Assembly: GCA_943846745.1 (NCBI GenBank)
Contig: OX044360.1
Location: 310,001 to 374,000, forward strand
Direction of reading: 5' to 3'
Length of the DNA stretch: 64,000 bases
From: Opacimonas sp002292215
GTDB lineage: Bacteria > Pseudomonadota > Gammaproteobacteria > Enterobacterales > Alteromonadaceae
Shown here: piece after piece, positions 17,295 to 26,107 of the stretch
Layout: each line of letters begins with the position of its first letter
Position numbering within the stretch: position 1 is the first letter of the stretch
Notes under the pieces: generated by a model
Told to the model about the DNA's origin: nothing
What the model saw: the letters and a program-made list of their open reading frames with translations, nothing else
Database searches by the model: none
Made by a program: the position numbers and the translations under genes

Positions 17295-19235
17295 ATGCAT
17301 AGTATTTCTCCACAACAACGCACTATTATTGATTCGTTGGCTATTGGGCTGAACGCCGATGAGGTCGCTGAAGACCTTTCCATTACCGAATTAAGTGTAA
17401 TTAGTAACACACAATTATTGGCTATTTTACATGCCGCTAATGCTTGTTATCGTGCCGGATTTCCGTTAATTGATGACGCAACTTATGATCATCAATATTT
17501 AGCGGAATTACAACAACGCGATCCTACTCATGAGTTTTTGAGTTATGTTGAACCAGAAGTTGCGACGGGTAAAACGGTTACATTACCGCAAAAAATGTTG
17601 TCTACCGACAAAGCGTATTCAGTGACTGAAATTGAAAAATGGGTTGAGCGTATTCGCAAAGCCGCACAAGAAATCAATGTGCCTGAAAATGATATTCAGA
17701 TCCGAATTACCCCAAAACTTGATGGTTATGCTGCTTTTGATGACGGTGAGCGTCTATATACACGCGGTGATGGCGTTAGAGGTCAAGATATTACCCGTGC
17801 TTTTACTCGTGGAATGGCGGTCGCACAACATGGTATGCGTGGTTTAGGTCCCGGCGAAATTGTTATTTCAAAGAGTTATTTTACTCAGCATCTTGCCGAA
17901 CAATTTGAAAACTCACGGAATATTCAAGCTGCGATAATTGCAGAAAAAAACGTCGAGCCAGCTGTTAAGCAAGCTATCAATGAACAAGCCTGTGTATTTT
18001 ATCCCTTTTCACTATTACCTAATTGGACAGGCAATGTTGACGATGTGTTATCTGATTTTACCGCGTTACTAGAGCCTATCTGGGATGCTGTAGATTATGA
18101 TATTGATGGCGTCATACTAGAAACTACAAACCCTGACATTAAAACGCACATGGGGGCGACACGTCACCATCACCGTTGGCAGATTGCATTTAAAGTCAAT
18201 GATGAATCAGCTGAAGTCGAAGTGTTGAATGTCACGCCACAAACTTCACGTACTGGGCGCATTTCTCCTGTTGCGGAATTAGTGCCAACAAAGCTAAGCG
18301 GCGCGACGATTAGTCGTGCGACGGTTCACCATTATAATATGGTTAAAACCAACGGGGTAGGTCCTGGTGCCGTGGTTCAGTTAGTGCGCAGTGGTTTGGT
18401 GATCCCTAAAATTGAAAAAGTATTACACGCAGTCACTCCACAATTACCGGAGACGTGTCCGAGCTGTGGCTCGCATATCATTTGGGAAGCGGATCATTTA
18501 ATTTGCCCAAACAAGACAGATTGTTCAGCACAAACAGAAAATACCTTAGTGCATTTTTTCAAATCGTTAGGTAATAATGATGGTTTTGGACCCAAAGTCA
18601 TTGAAAAATTACATCAACATGGGATCAAACGGATCCATGAAATCTATGCCTTGTCACAGAATCAATTACTCGGGTATGGATTTGGTGAAAAAACCGCTTT
18701 CAATCTCGTTGAACAGTTAACCGTCAGTCGCACAGTTGCAATTGAAGATTGGCGCTTTTTGGCGGCGTTTGGAGTCAGCCGGTTGGCTGGCGGCAATTGT
18801 GAAAAATTACTAGAGCATCATACGTTGCCTGAGTTATTTGCTCTGGATGTTGATGCGATGGTCACGATTGATGGCTTTGCACAAGTCAGTGCAGAAGCCA
18901 TTGTTGAAGGTTTAGCAAACGTCAAGGAAGAGTTTTTTAAAGTGTATGATCTAGGCTTTAATTTAACTCAAACGCCCAAGTTAAGTGATAGTGATTTAGC
19001 GGATTCGGTTCTGTTCGGCAAGCAAGTCGTATTTACCGGTTCAATGGCATCTGGCTCGCGTCCAGATATGGAAAAACATGCTAAATCATTAGGTGCTAAA
19101 GTCGGTAAGTCAGTATCGGGCAATACCACTTATTTGATTACGGGTGATAAAGTAGGTGCGAATAAAATAAAGGCTGCTCAAGATAAAGGAGTCACTGTAT
19201 TATCAGAAGCTGAATACTTAGCTATGCTGCAGTAA
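17295..19235 (+). CDS. ligA: Divergent NAD-dependent DNA ligase, LigA type
   Basis: LigA seals nicks in replication using NAD+. All expected modules appear in 646 aa: an NMN-binding Ia-like region (to about residue 80), an adenylation core with catalytic Lys141 in PKLDGYA, DIDGVILE and WQIAFKV motifs, and the OB-fold hallmark SRTGRISPVAELVP. A Cys4 zinc finger (CPSC with CPNKTDC), helix-hairpin-helix repeats and a C-terminal BRCT domain (VLFGKQVVFTGSM) follow. It departs from ordinary LigA in several places: KLDGYA instead of KLDGLA, GEIVISKSY where RGEVF is usual, and no recognisable NPRNAAAGSLRQ block. It follows zipA by five bases with no clear ribosome binding site. It occupies the ligA position, but may be a diverged paralogue. 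Confidence 0.8.
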   Translation: MHSISPQQRTIIDSLAIGLNADEVAEDLSITELSVISNTQLLAILHAANACYRAGFPLIDDATYDHQYLAELQQRDPTHEFLSYVEPEVATGKTVTLPQKMLSTDKAYSVTEIEKWVERIRKAAQEINVPENDIQIRITPKLDGYAAFDDGERLYTRGDGVRGQDITRAFTRGMAVAQHGMRGLGPGEIVISKSYFTQHLAEQFENSRNIQAAIIAEKNVEPAVKQAINEQACVFYPFSLLPNWTGNVDDVLSDFTALLEPIWDAVDYDIDGVILETTNPDIKTHMGATRHHHRWQIAFKVNDESAEVEVLNVTPQTSRTGRISPVAELVPTKLSGATISRATVHHYNMVKTNGVGPGAVVQLVRSGLVIPKIEKVLHAVTPQLPETCPSCGSHIIWEADHLICPNKTDCSAQTENTLVHFFKSLGNNDGFGPKVIEKLHQHGIKRIHEIYALSQNQLLGYGFGEKTAFNLVEQLTVSRTVAIEDWRFLAAFGVSRLAGGNCEKLLEHHTLPELFALDVDAMVTIDGFAQVSAEAIVEGLANVKEEFFKVYDLGFNLTQTPKLSDSDLADSVLFGKQVVFTGSMASGSRPDMEKHAKSLGAKVGKSVSGNTTYLITGDKVGANKIKAAQDKGVTVLSEAEYLAMLQ

Positions 19236-19261
19236 TTGGCTTTACTAGCAGCACATGACTC

Positions 19262-19783
19262 TTAATGGCATTGACGTTTGGCGCGGCGCGCTTGCCAAGA
19301 TTTAATCACTGAGCGGCGCCATAAAAAACTCATGGTCGCATAGCCAAGCGACCCAAACACCACTGAGCAAATCATACATCCTAATAAGAATGCTGGCCCA
19401 ATAGTATTGACACTTCCCATTAACCATTCCCACGATAATTGAAATTCAAATTCGCGCACATCCGTTCCTAACACCCAAGCACCAACCTTATATGCCCCAT
19501 AAAATATTGGAGGCATGGTCAGCGGATTTGTCAGCCATACGGTAGCGATCGAAAGCGGCAGGTTAACCCGTAATGGAATTGCCGCAAATGCAGATAACCA
19601 CATCTGAAATGGCACTGGCCAAAACGCAAAAAACAGTCCTATGCCAAACGCCCCTGATGCTGAATGGCGATTTAAATGCCATAAATTAGGGTCTTGAAAC
19701 ATACTTCCGAACAGTTTTAGGAACTTCTGTTCCCTGATAGTCTTGTGATCCGGCAGAAACTTATTAATAAACTTTTTAGGCAT
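19262..19783 (-). CDS. DUF2062 membrane protein
   Basis: This 173 aa protein has the DUF2062 pattern, with hydrophobic helices at about residues 45-70, 75-100 and 130-155 and the conserved stretches FAFWPVPFQMWLSA and VWLTNPLTMPPIFYGAYKVG. The family is widespread in Proteobacteria, often beside comEC or the msbA-lpxK genes, but its function is not established. Its ATG overlaps the comEC ATG on the opposite strand by two bases. No ribosome binding site is evident. Confidence 0.85.
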   Translation of the reverse strand: MPKKFINKFLPDHKTIREQKFLKLFGSMFQDPNLWHLNRHSASGAFGIGLFFAFWPVPFQMWLSAFAAIPLRVNLPLSIATVWLTNPLTMPPIFYGAYKVGAWVLGTDVREFEFQLSWEWLMGSVNTIGPAFLLGCMICSVVFGSLGYATMSFLWRRSVIKSWQARRAKRQCH

Positions 19784-22325
19784 GATAAATAAACGACTCG
19801 GTTCCTACGCTCTACAAGTTATACATATTTGCAATCCAGCATTTTGTGCTGGCATGGTCTTATGCATGGTTTCGTTTGCTTGGTGGCCAATGTTACCGGT
19901 TGTGCAACTATTAACCGCTCCATTGACGATATTCAAACTGGTTGTGATTGTAATCGGTTGCTTAGTTATTTTATCGTTAACACTATCATTAAGATTACTA
20001 CTGCGACCGGTCCCTACTGCAGCGCATCATGGTATTAATCGAAGACATCAACTGAGACATTTTATTACAGGTGCAATAATAGCATGTGTCTATTGTAATT
20101 GGATAGGACATCAGTATATCTATGCAATAAATAGTATCGAGTTTGATACGCCGTTGTGGGTGCAAGGGGAAGTGACGACATTACAAAATACGGATCATCG
20201 TTTAAGTAAAAAGAGCACGGTAGTACTGCGTGTTACCCACATTAATACCTCTGAAGTGAGCCCTATGCTAATACGCGTAAATTGGTATTACCCTAAAGCT
20301 AATTTACGCCAAGGACAACACTGGCAATTACTGGTGAAATTAAAACCTGCGCGAGGGTTAGCCAATCAGGCTGGTTTTGATTATCAACGCTACTTAATTG
20401 GTCAGCATATTGTCGCGACAGGTTACATTAAACCTCATGTTAACAATCATTGGTCTAGTGGTGACATTAGTTTAGCTCAACATTTAAGCTTGCAACTCGA
20501 ACACGGGGATACCTATCATCATCAATGGATAAACGCCTTGATGCTAGGGCATAAACACGCATTAACCGCTGTGGATAAACAGTTAATTAGAGAGACCGGG
20601 ACTGCACATTTGTTTGTTATTTCTGGTATGCATATCGGTGTGGTGGCGGCATGGATCGCACTAGTCTGTCATTTTATGGTGAATACTGGGACGCTATTAA
20701 TGCGACGCTGTGGCATTGATGTCGCGAGCGGTATGCAAGTGGTAACCCTTTCTATGATTTTGTTGGGCACGTTTGCATATTGTGCGTTACTGGGCTTTAC
20801 GATCCCTATGTTACGCGCATTTACGGTGATTAGTTTGTGGTTAGTATTGAATTATTGTCAGGTGAAAATCGGGTTTATGCACAAATATATACTGTGTTTA
20901 GTTGTCGTGTGTTTAGTGTTTCCGATGAGTGCTTTTAATCTGGGATTTTGGCTGAGTTTTGCGGCAGTATCTGCGATTGTATTGGTATGTCATGTAATTA
21001 TATTTAACACGCAAACCTGGATCCAAAAAATCCGTGCATTTATCGGTTTACAAATAGCGTTATCTATTTTGTTGATCCCCATTAATGTTTTGTTTTTTCA
21101 GCAATGGTTACCGGCGAGTATATTTGCAAACTTATGGGCAATTCCATGGGTTACTCTGATTCTTGTGCCGTTGTGTATGTTAGCATTATTGATAAATGTG
21201 ATTGTATGGTTATTGCCGGACGATCTATTTATCTTCGATTTTGCTTATCAGGGGGGGATGGCATTATTAGATCAATGTTTCGCGTGGTTGTTAGCAGGGT
21301 TACGGCTCTTTACCAATCTCGAGCCAGTGGCTGCGGTGTTTGCACCTGTTCCGATTTCATTGAACGTTGTCGAGTGTTTGATACTGCTACTCGTGATCAT
21401 CACAGGGCTGATGTTTCATCGTCAATGGTATGCACAAATACTACTCGTGTGGGTGTTGGTTGGGGCGATATTTACAATACATCCGCACAAGGATAGGATT
21501 AGCCATGACCCAGCAACTCGGTTCTTTGATGACAGCACCACCTCAGTCCCGATGACATTGCATATCATGGATGTTGGTCAAGGTAGTGCAACCCTATTAA
21601 TTGCTAATAATGAGGCGCTGGTATTTGATGTCGGAGATGATTTTGGTGACCAATTTAATATGGTCGATAGTGTACTCAGACCATTTCTGCAGCAATCGAA
21701 TATCACCGATATTCGAGCCACTTATATCAGTCACAATGATAAAGATCACGCCGGCGGGATAAACCGCTTAGTCAAAGCCTATCCACTGATGCGAGTCGTT
21801 GATGAACAAAATGGTTGTGTCAAAGGGTATCAACGTATGTTCCATTCAGTGCAAGTTAAGGTGTTGTGGCCTCCTCTAAACATGCCAATTAGAACCGACA
21901 ATGATCGCTCATGTGTGATTCAATTGCAGATAGCAACACAACGGGTCTTGATCACCGGGGATATAGAAGCATTTGCTGAAGCGCAATTAGTCATGGAACA
22001 CGACAGAGGGGGCATTGATTTACAAAGTGATATCTTGATTGTGCCACATCATGGCAGTGCAAGCTCATCTAGTGTCGCATTTTTACAGCGAGTCGCTCCT
22101 CATCATGCGCTTATCTCTGCTGGATATATGAATCGATATCAACTGCCCAAAGCCAGTATTTTACAACGATATAGTGACGCAAATATTAAAGTGCTTAATA
22201 CTGCGCAAGTGGGACAAATTTCCATTCAGTTTACTGACAATGACACTATACCTTATACAATCACAACACAGCGCGGTTCATCCTATAGTGGTATATGGGC
22301 ATATCGTTGGTATCAATTTCAGTAG
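19782..22325 (+). CDS. comEC: ComEC/Rec2 DNA uptake channel protein
   Basis: ComEC is the inner-membrane channel that passes single-stranded DNA into the cytoplasm during natural transformation. The 847 aa protein has an N-terminal soluble and membrane region (DUF4131-like). A multi-helix competence domain follows (HLFVISGMHIGVVAAW, then GFTIPMLRAFTVI). The C-terminal metallo-beta-lactamase domain starts about residue 588 (MDVGQGSATLL) with metal motif SHNDKDHAGG and a later PHHGSASSSS. The start shown shares bases with the divergent DUF2062 start and lacks a normal ribosome binding site; the next in-frame ATG is at residue 24. Position before msbA-lpxK is conserved. Confidence 0.9.
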   Translation: MINKRLGSYALQVIHICNPAFCAGMVLCMVSFAWWPMLPVVQLLTAPLTIFKLVVIVIGCLVILSLTLSLRLLLRPVPTAAHHGINRRHQLRHFITGAIIACVYCNWIGHQYIYAINSIEFDTPLWVQGEVTTLQNTDHRLSKKSTVVLRVTHINTSEVSPMLIRVNWYYPKANLRQGQHWQLLVKLKPARGLANQAGFDYQRYLIGQHIVATGYIKPHVNNHWSSGDISLAQHLSLQLEHGDTYHHQWINALMLGHKHALTAVDKQLIRETGTAHLFVISGMHIGVVAAWIALVCHFMVNTGTLLMRRCGIDVASGMQVVTLSMILLGTFAYCALLGFTIPMLRAFTVISLWLVLNYCQVKIGFMHKYILCLVVVCLVFPMSAFNLGFWLSFAAVSAIVLVCHVIIFNTQTWIQKIRAFIGLQIALSILLIPINVLFFQQWLPASIFANLWAIPWVTLILVPLCMLALLINVIVWLLPDDLFIFDFAYQGGMALLDQCFAWLLAGLRLFTNLEPVAAVFAPVPISLNVVECLILLLVIITGLMFHRQWYAQILLVWVLVGAIFTIHPHKDRISHDPATRFFDDSTTSVPMTLHIMDVGQGSATLLIANNEALVFDVGDDFGDQFNMVDSVLRPFLQQSNITDIRATYISHNDKDHAGGINRLVKAYPLMRVVDEQNGCVKGYQRMFHSVQVKVLWPPLNMPIRTDNDRSCVIQLQIATQRVLITGDIEAFAEAQLVMEHDRGGIDLQSDILIVPHHGSASSSSVAFLQRVAPHHALISAGYMNRYQLPKASILQRYSDANIKVLNTAQVGQISIQFTDNDTIPYTITTQRGSSYSGIWAYRWYQFQ

Positions 22326-22387
22326 TATTATTTGGGTTATCAGCTGTTTACAGGTACAATAACCATTGAAAAAATTTAGACCAGAAA

Positions 22388-24151
22388 GTGAGTGACAGCT
22401 TGTCGAAAACCTTACCCGTTGCTGCAGACATACCGGTATTACACCGATTTTTATCTTATTTGACTGCTTATAAATTCTTCTTTGCGATTGCCATTATTGG
22501 CATGATTGGGTATTCCGCGATTGATGCGTTTGTTATTGCACAATTACAACCCCTAATTGATGAATCTTTAGGGCAGGGCGATTTCGAATTTTTACGAATT
22601 GCGGCTTATTTGATTATTCCTATGTTTATTCTGCGTGGAATATTTAATTTCATGGGCACTTATACCCTTGACTGGATCAGCAGTAAAGTCGTCATGAACA
22701 TGCGCCAATCGCTGTTTCAGCATTATATTAATTTGCCGGTTAGTTTTCATGACCAACATTCCACCGGTTTATTAATTTCTAAATTAACCTTTGATACTGA
22801 ACAAGTCGCACAAGCTGCGGGTAAAGCCTTATTAACTTTGGTTAGAGAAGGGGCGTTGGTAGTTGGTCTGTTGTGTGTCATGTTTTATTATTCGTGGCAG
22901 TTATCGTCTATCTTTTTATTGATTGCGCCTGTGGTTGCTATCGTTGTTTCGGTAGTAAGTAAACGTTTTCGTATTGTTTCTAAACGCATTCAAGATGCGA
23001 TGGGCAATCTAACTACGGCAGTGGAACAAGTTGTCAAAGGGCATAAAGTGGTATTAATGTTTGGTGGTGCTGAACTTGAGTCAAACCGCTTTTATCATAA
23101 AAATAATGAAAACCGTCATCAGATTTTAAAGCTTTGTGTCGCGAGGATTTTAAGTGTTTCTACAATCCAAATTATTGCATCGATTGCACTTGCGGTTGTC
23201 TTATTTATTGCTAGTGTCCCAGGATTAGTGGAAAACTTAACGCCAGGTATATTTACTCAGGTCGTTGTTTGTATGACCATGTTACTAAAGCCATTAAAGC
23301 AAATCACAACAGTTAATAATGATTTTCAACGTGGGATGGCTGCCTGTCATAGTATTTTTACAGTATTAGATGAGCCTATTGAACCTAATACGGGTTTGAT
23401 GAAAATTGCCCGCACTTCAGGCAAAATTGAATTTAATCAGGTGACATTTGCGTATCCAACCAAAGAAACCAATGCCCTCACCAATGTATCGTTTGCGGTA
23501 GAGCCGGGACAAACGGTGGCATTAGTCGGTCGTTCAGGGTCTGGTAAATCAACTATATCAAGCTTGTTAACTCGTTTTTATCAACCTCAAAAGGGACAGA
23601 TTTTACTCGAAGATCACGATCTTAACGACATTGAACTGACTTCATTACGCAGTCAGTTTGCACTTGTTTCACAACACGTCACCTTATTTAACGATACGAT
23701 TGCAAACAATATCGCCTATGGAACTCAAGGTGATATTGATTTTAACGCGGTATTAAATGCAGCAAATATTGCGCATGTCACCGAGTTTGTTAATGAGCTC
23801 GATGAAGGGTTTGATACCATTGTTGGAGAAAACGGTTTAATGCTCTCTGGCGGTCAACGTCAGCGGATTGCTATTGCACGTGCGATTTTACAAAACGCAC
23901 CTATTTTGATTTTAGATGAAGCGACGTCTGCCTTAGATACAGAATCTGAGCGATTAATTCAAGATGCACTGCATCAGCTCCAAGCGCAATGCACCAGTAT
24001 TGTTGTTGCGCACCGTTTGTCGACTATCGAATCGGCAGATTTGATTTTAGTGATTGACCAAGGGCGTATAGTTGAGCAAGGCTCGCATCAAGAGTTACTC
24101 GAAAAATCGGGTATCTATGCACAGTTACACACGATGCAATTTAGTGAGTAA
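22388..24151 (+). CDS. msbA: Lipid A export ABC transporter MsbA
   Basis: MsbA flips core-lipid A across the inner membrane as a homodimer. The N-terminal half has six membrane helices. The nucleotide-binding half carries Walker A GRSGSGKST near residue 381, signature LSGGQRQRIAIARA and Walker B ILILDEATSALD, then the switch histidine in VAHRLST. Length 587 aa is standard. The start is GTG at 22388; TTG at 22400 is an alternative because GTGAG lies just before it. The stop overlaps the lpxK start by one base (TAATG), so translation is probably coupled. Confidence 0.95.
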   Translation: MSDSLSKTLPVAADIPVLHRFLSYLTAYKFFFAIAIIGMIGYSAIDAFVIAQLQPLIDESLGQGDFEFLRIAAYLIIPMFILRGIFNFMGTYTLDWISSKVVMNMRQSLFQHYINLPVSFHDQHSTGLLISKLTFDTEQVAQAAGKALLTLVREGALVVGLLCVMFYYSWQLSSIFLLIAPVVAIVVSVVSKRFRIVSKRIQDAMGNLTTAVEQVVKGHKVVLMFGGAELESNRFYHKNNENRHQILKLCVARILSVSTIQIIASIALAVVLFIASVPGLVENLTPGIFTQVVVCMTMLLKPLKQITTVNNDFQRGMAACHSIFTVLDEPIEPNTGLMKIARTSGKIEFNQVTFAYPTKETNALTNVSFAVEPGQTVALVGRSGSGKSTISSLLTRFYQPQKGQILLEDHDLNDIELTSLRSQFALVSQHVTLFNDTIANNIAYGTQGDIDFNAVLNAANIAHVTEFVNELDEGFDTIVGENGLMLSGGQRQRIAIARAILQNAPILILDEATSALDTESERLIQDALHQLQAQCTSIVVAHRLSTIESADLILVIDQGRIVEQGSHQELLEKSGIYAQLHTMQFSE

Positions 24152-25143
24152 TGATGACATTTATTGAAAAAGCATGGAAGAAGCAATCATTATGGTTGTA
24201 TCTGCTCGCACCCTTTAGCCTTCTATTTTGGTTGTTAAGTACTTTGCGCCGTACGTTATTTAAAGTCGGTATCAAAACCACACATCGCTTACCGGTTCCT
24301 GTTGTTGTCGTAGGTAATATTAGTGTGGGGGGAAATGGTAAAACGCCTGCCGTATTGGCTATTGTGGAGCACTTACAATCCAAAGGTTTTTCTCCAGGGA
24401 TTTTATCTCGCGGCTATGGCGCTATGTGCAAAGACTTTCCATACCACGTTCAATGTACTGATAGTGCTACATGGGCAGGCGATGAACCTTTACTGATGGC
24501 GCAACAAGCATTGGTTCCTGTTGTGATAGATCCAAATCGCGTGCGTGGCGGACAATATCTAGCACAGCACTGTGATGTGATTATTTGTGATGATGGATTG
24601 CAGCATTATGCGCTGCATCGTGATATTGAAATAGTGGTGATGGATGAGCGACGGGTCGGTAACGGTTGGTTGTTACCGGTTGGTAATTTACGCGAGCTAC
24701 CTGCGCGATTACGCTCCGTTGATTTTATTATTTTAAATTCGGCATCCATCCAAAATAAACATGAAATCCAGATGCAATTATTGCCACAAGCGCTGCAACC
24801 TGTTAATCCTGCAAGTGTGTCTCAATTTGCTAAGCCGCCGGTAGAATTTGATTATTTGATGACGGGGATTGGAAATCCACAACGTTTCGAGGATACCTGT
24901 GATAGTTTGAGCATCGTGTTTCATAATACACTTTTTTATCCCGATCATTTTCATTATCGCCCTAAGGATGTTCCCTCTGGTTCGGTGATTATGACACAAA
25001 AAGATGCAGTCAAATGCTCTGGCTTTGCATTAGCTCAATGGTATTATTTGCCCGTTAAAGCAACGTTTTCTGAACATTTTTTATCAGATTTAACTACACT
25101 ACTAAATACCAGAACTCCGGTAAAACAGACAAATGGCTTTTGA
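24151..25143 (+). CDS. lpxK: Tetraacyldisaccharide 4'-kinase
   Basis: LpxK phosphorylates the 4' position of the lipid A disaccharide precursor at the membrane. The P-loop is GNISVGGNGKTP (residues 55-66). An N-terminal membrane-associated helix (about 12-32) anchors the enzyme, and the conserved LSRGYG and DDGLQHYALHRD motifs follow. Length 330 aa is typical. Two ATGs in a row occur at the start; the first overlaps the msbA stop. It overlaps ycaR by 11 bases. The msbA-lpxK-ycaR-kdsB order is the conserved lipopolysaccharide operon. Confidence 0.95.
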   Translation: MMTFIEKAWKKQSLWLYLLAPFSLLFWLLSTLRRTLFKVGIKTTHRLPVPVVVVGNISVGGNGKTPAVLAIVEHLQSKGFSPGILSRGYGAMCKDFPYHVQCTDSATWAGDEPLLMAQQALVPVVIDPNRVRGGQYLAQHCDVIICDDGLQHYALHRDIEIVVMDERRVGNGWLLPVGNLRELPARLRSVDFIILNSASIQNKHEIQMQLLPQALQPVNPASVSQFAKPPVEFDYLMTGIGNPQRFEDTCDSLSIVFHNTLFYPDHFHYRPKDVPSGSVIMTQKDAVKCSGFALAQWYYLPVKATFSEHFLSDLTTLLNTRTPVKQTNGF

Positions 25144-25339
25144 TAAACTCTTACTCCAAGTGTTAGCGTGCCCTGTTTGTAAAGGGGCATTAGTGGCACA
25201 TACTCATCCAGACACACTTGAGCAAGAACTGGTCTGTAAATTTGATCGCCTTGCGTTTCCCATGTTAGGTGATGCACCTATATTAATTGAACATAAAGCA
25301 AGAACCCTGTTACTTGCTGAATACGAACAGGTAAAGTAA
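25133..25339 (+). CDS. ycaR: Trm112-like small zinc-ribbon protein YcaR
   Basis: This 68 aa protein is in the UPF0434/Trm112 family, with LLQVLACPVCKGAL near the N-terminus and RLAFPMLGDAPILIEHKAR near the middle, which is the family signature. Only one CxxC pair is visible. Eukaryotic Trm112 stabilises methyltransferases; the bacterial role is not established, although linkage of the gene to kdsB is strongly conserved. It overlaps lpxK by 11 bases and its stop abuts the kdsB ATG, so it is translated as part of the operon. Confidence 0.92.
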   Translation: MAFDKLLLQVLACPVCKGALVAHTHPDTLEQELVCKFDRLAFPMLGDAPILIEHKARTLLLAEYEQVK

Positions 25340-26107
25340 ATGGCATTTATTGTAATTATCCCCGCACGCTATGGTTCGACTCGTTTTGAGGGGAAGCCCT
25401 TAGCGGATATCGATGGCAAACCTATGGTGCAACATGTCGTTGAACGTGCATTGTCCGCAGAACCGTCGGCTGTGTATGTGGCGACTGACGATCAACGCAT
25501 TGGTGATGTTGTGCGGAGTTTTGGAGCGGAGGCGATCATGACGTCACCTGATCATCAATCAGGTACTGAACGATTAGCTGAAGTCGTGGATATTTTAAAT
25601 TTGTCAGCAGATACCATTGTCGTCAATGTGCAAGGGGATGAACCACATATTCCGGTTGAAATTATTGCTCAGGTAGCTAATAATTTGGCAGAGAATCCAG
25701 ATGCGGTCATGTCTACTTTGGCTTGTAAGATAACAACGGCTGAAGAGTTAATGAACCCTAATGCGGTAAAAGTCGTGATGGATAAACAGGGCATGGCGTT
25801 GTATTTTTCACGCGCTCCATTACCCTATGTGCGTGATGATTTTATGCAAGGAAGTACGACGAAAGCGACCAGTGATATTGGTTCACCGTTAGCCCATGAG
25901 CACTATCGTCATATCGGTGTGTATGCGTATCGAGCTGGGTTTATTAAAGAATATATTGGACTAGCACCGAGTGCGTTAGAACAGGTCGAATCGTTAGAGC
26001 AATTACGCGTGTTATATCACGGCTTTAAGATACATGTGGCAGAAGCATTGAGTACGCCTCCGCCAGGAATTGATACGCCAGAAGACTTAGCTAACTTATT
26101 AGGCTAG
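25340..26107 (+). CDS. kdsB: 3-deoxy-manno-octulosonate cytidylyltransferase
   Basis: KdsB activates Kdo as CMP-Kdo, the donor for the lipopolysaccharide inner core. The N-terminal nucleotide-binding motif IIPARYGSTRFEGKPLADI is clear, followed by VVNVQGDEPHIP and the metal-binding Asp in the C-terminal PPPGIDTPEDL. Length 255 aa is normal. It begins directly at the ycaR stop and ends tail to tail with rimO, their stop codons sharing the palindrome CTAG. Confidence 0.96.
   Translation: MAFIVIIPARYGSTRFEGKPLADIDGKPMVQHVVERALSAEPSAVYVATDDQRIGDVVRSFGAEAIMTSPDHQSGTERLAEVVDILNLSADTIVVNVQGDEPHIPVEIIAQVANNLAENPDAVMSTLACKITTAEELMNPNAVKVVMDKQGMALYFSRAPLPYVRDDFMQGSTTKATSDIGSPLAHEHYRHIGVYAYRAGFIKEYIGLAPSALEQVESLEQLRVLYHGFKIHVAEALSTPPPGIDTPEDLANLLG

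Noticed and set aside
21104..21496. A 130-codon frame overlapping comEC on the same strand.
   Set aside because: It lies inside well-supported comEC coding sequence and shows no family features.
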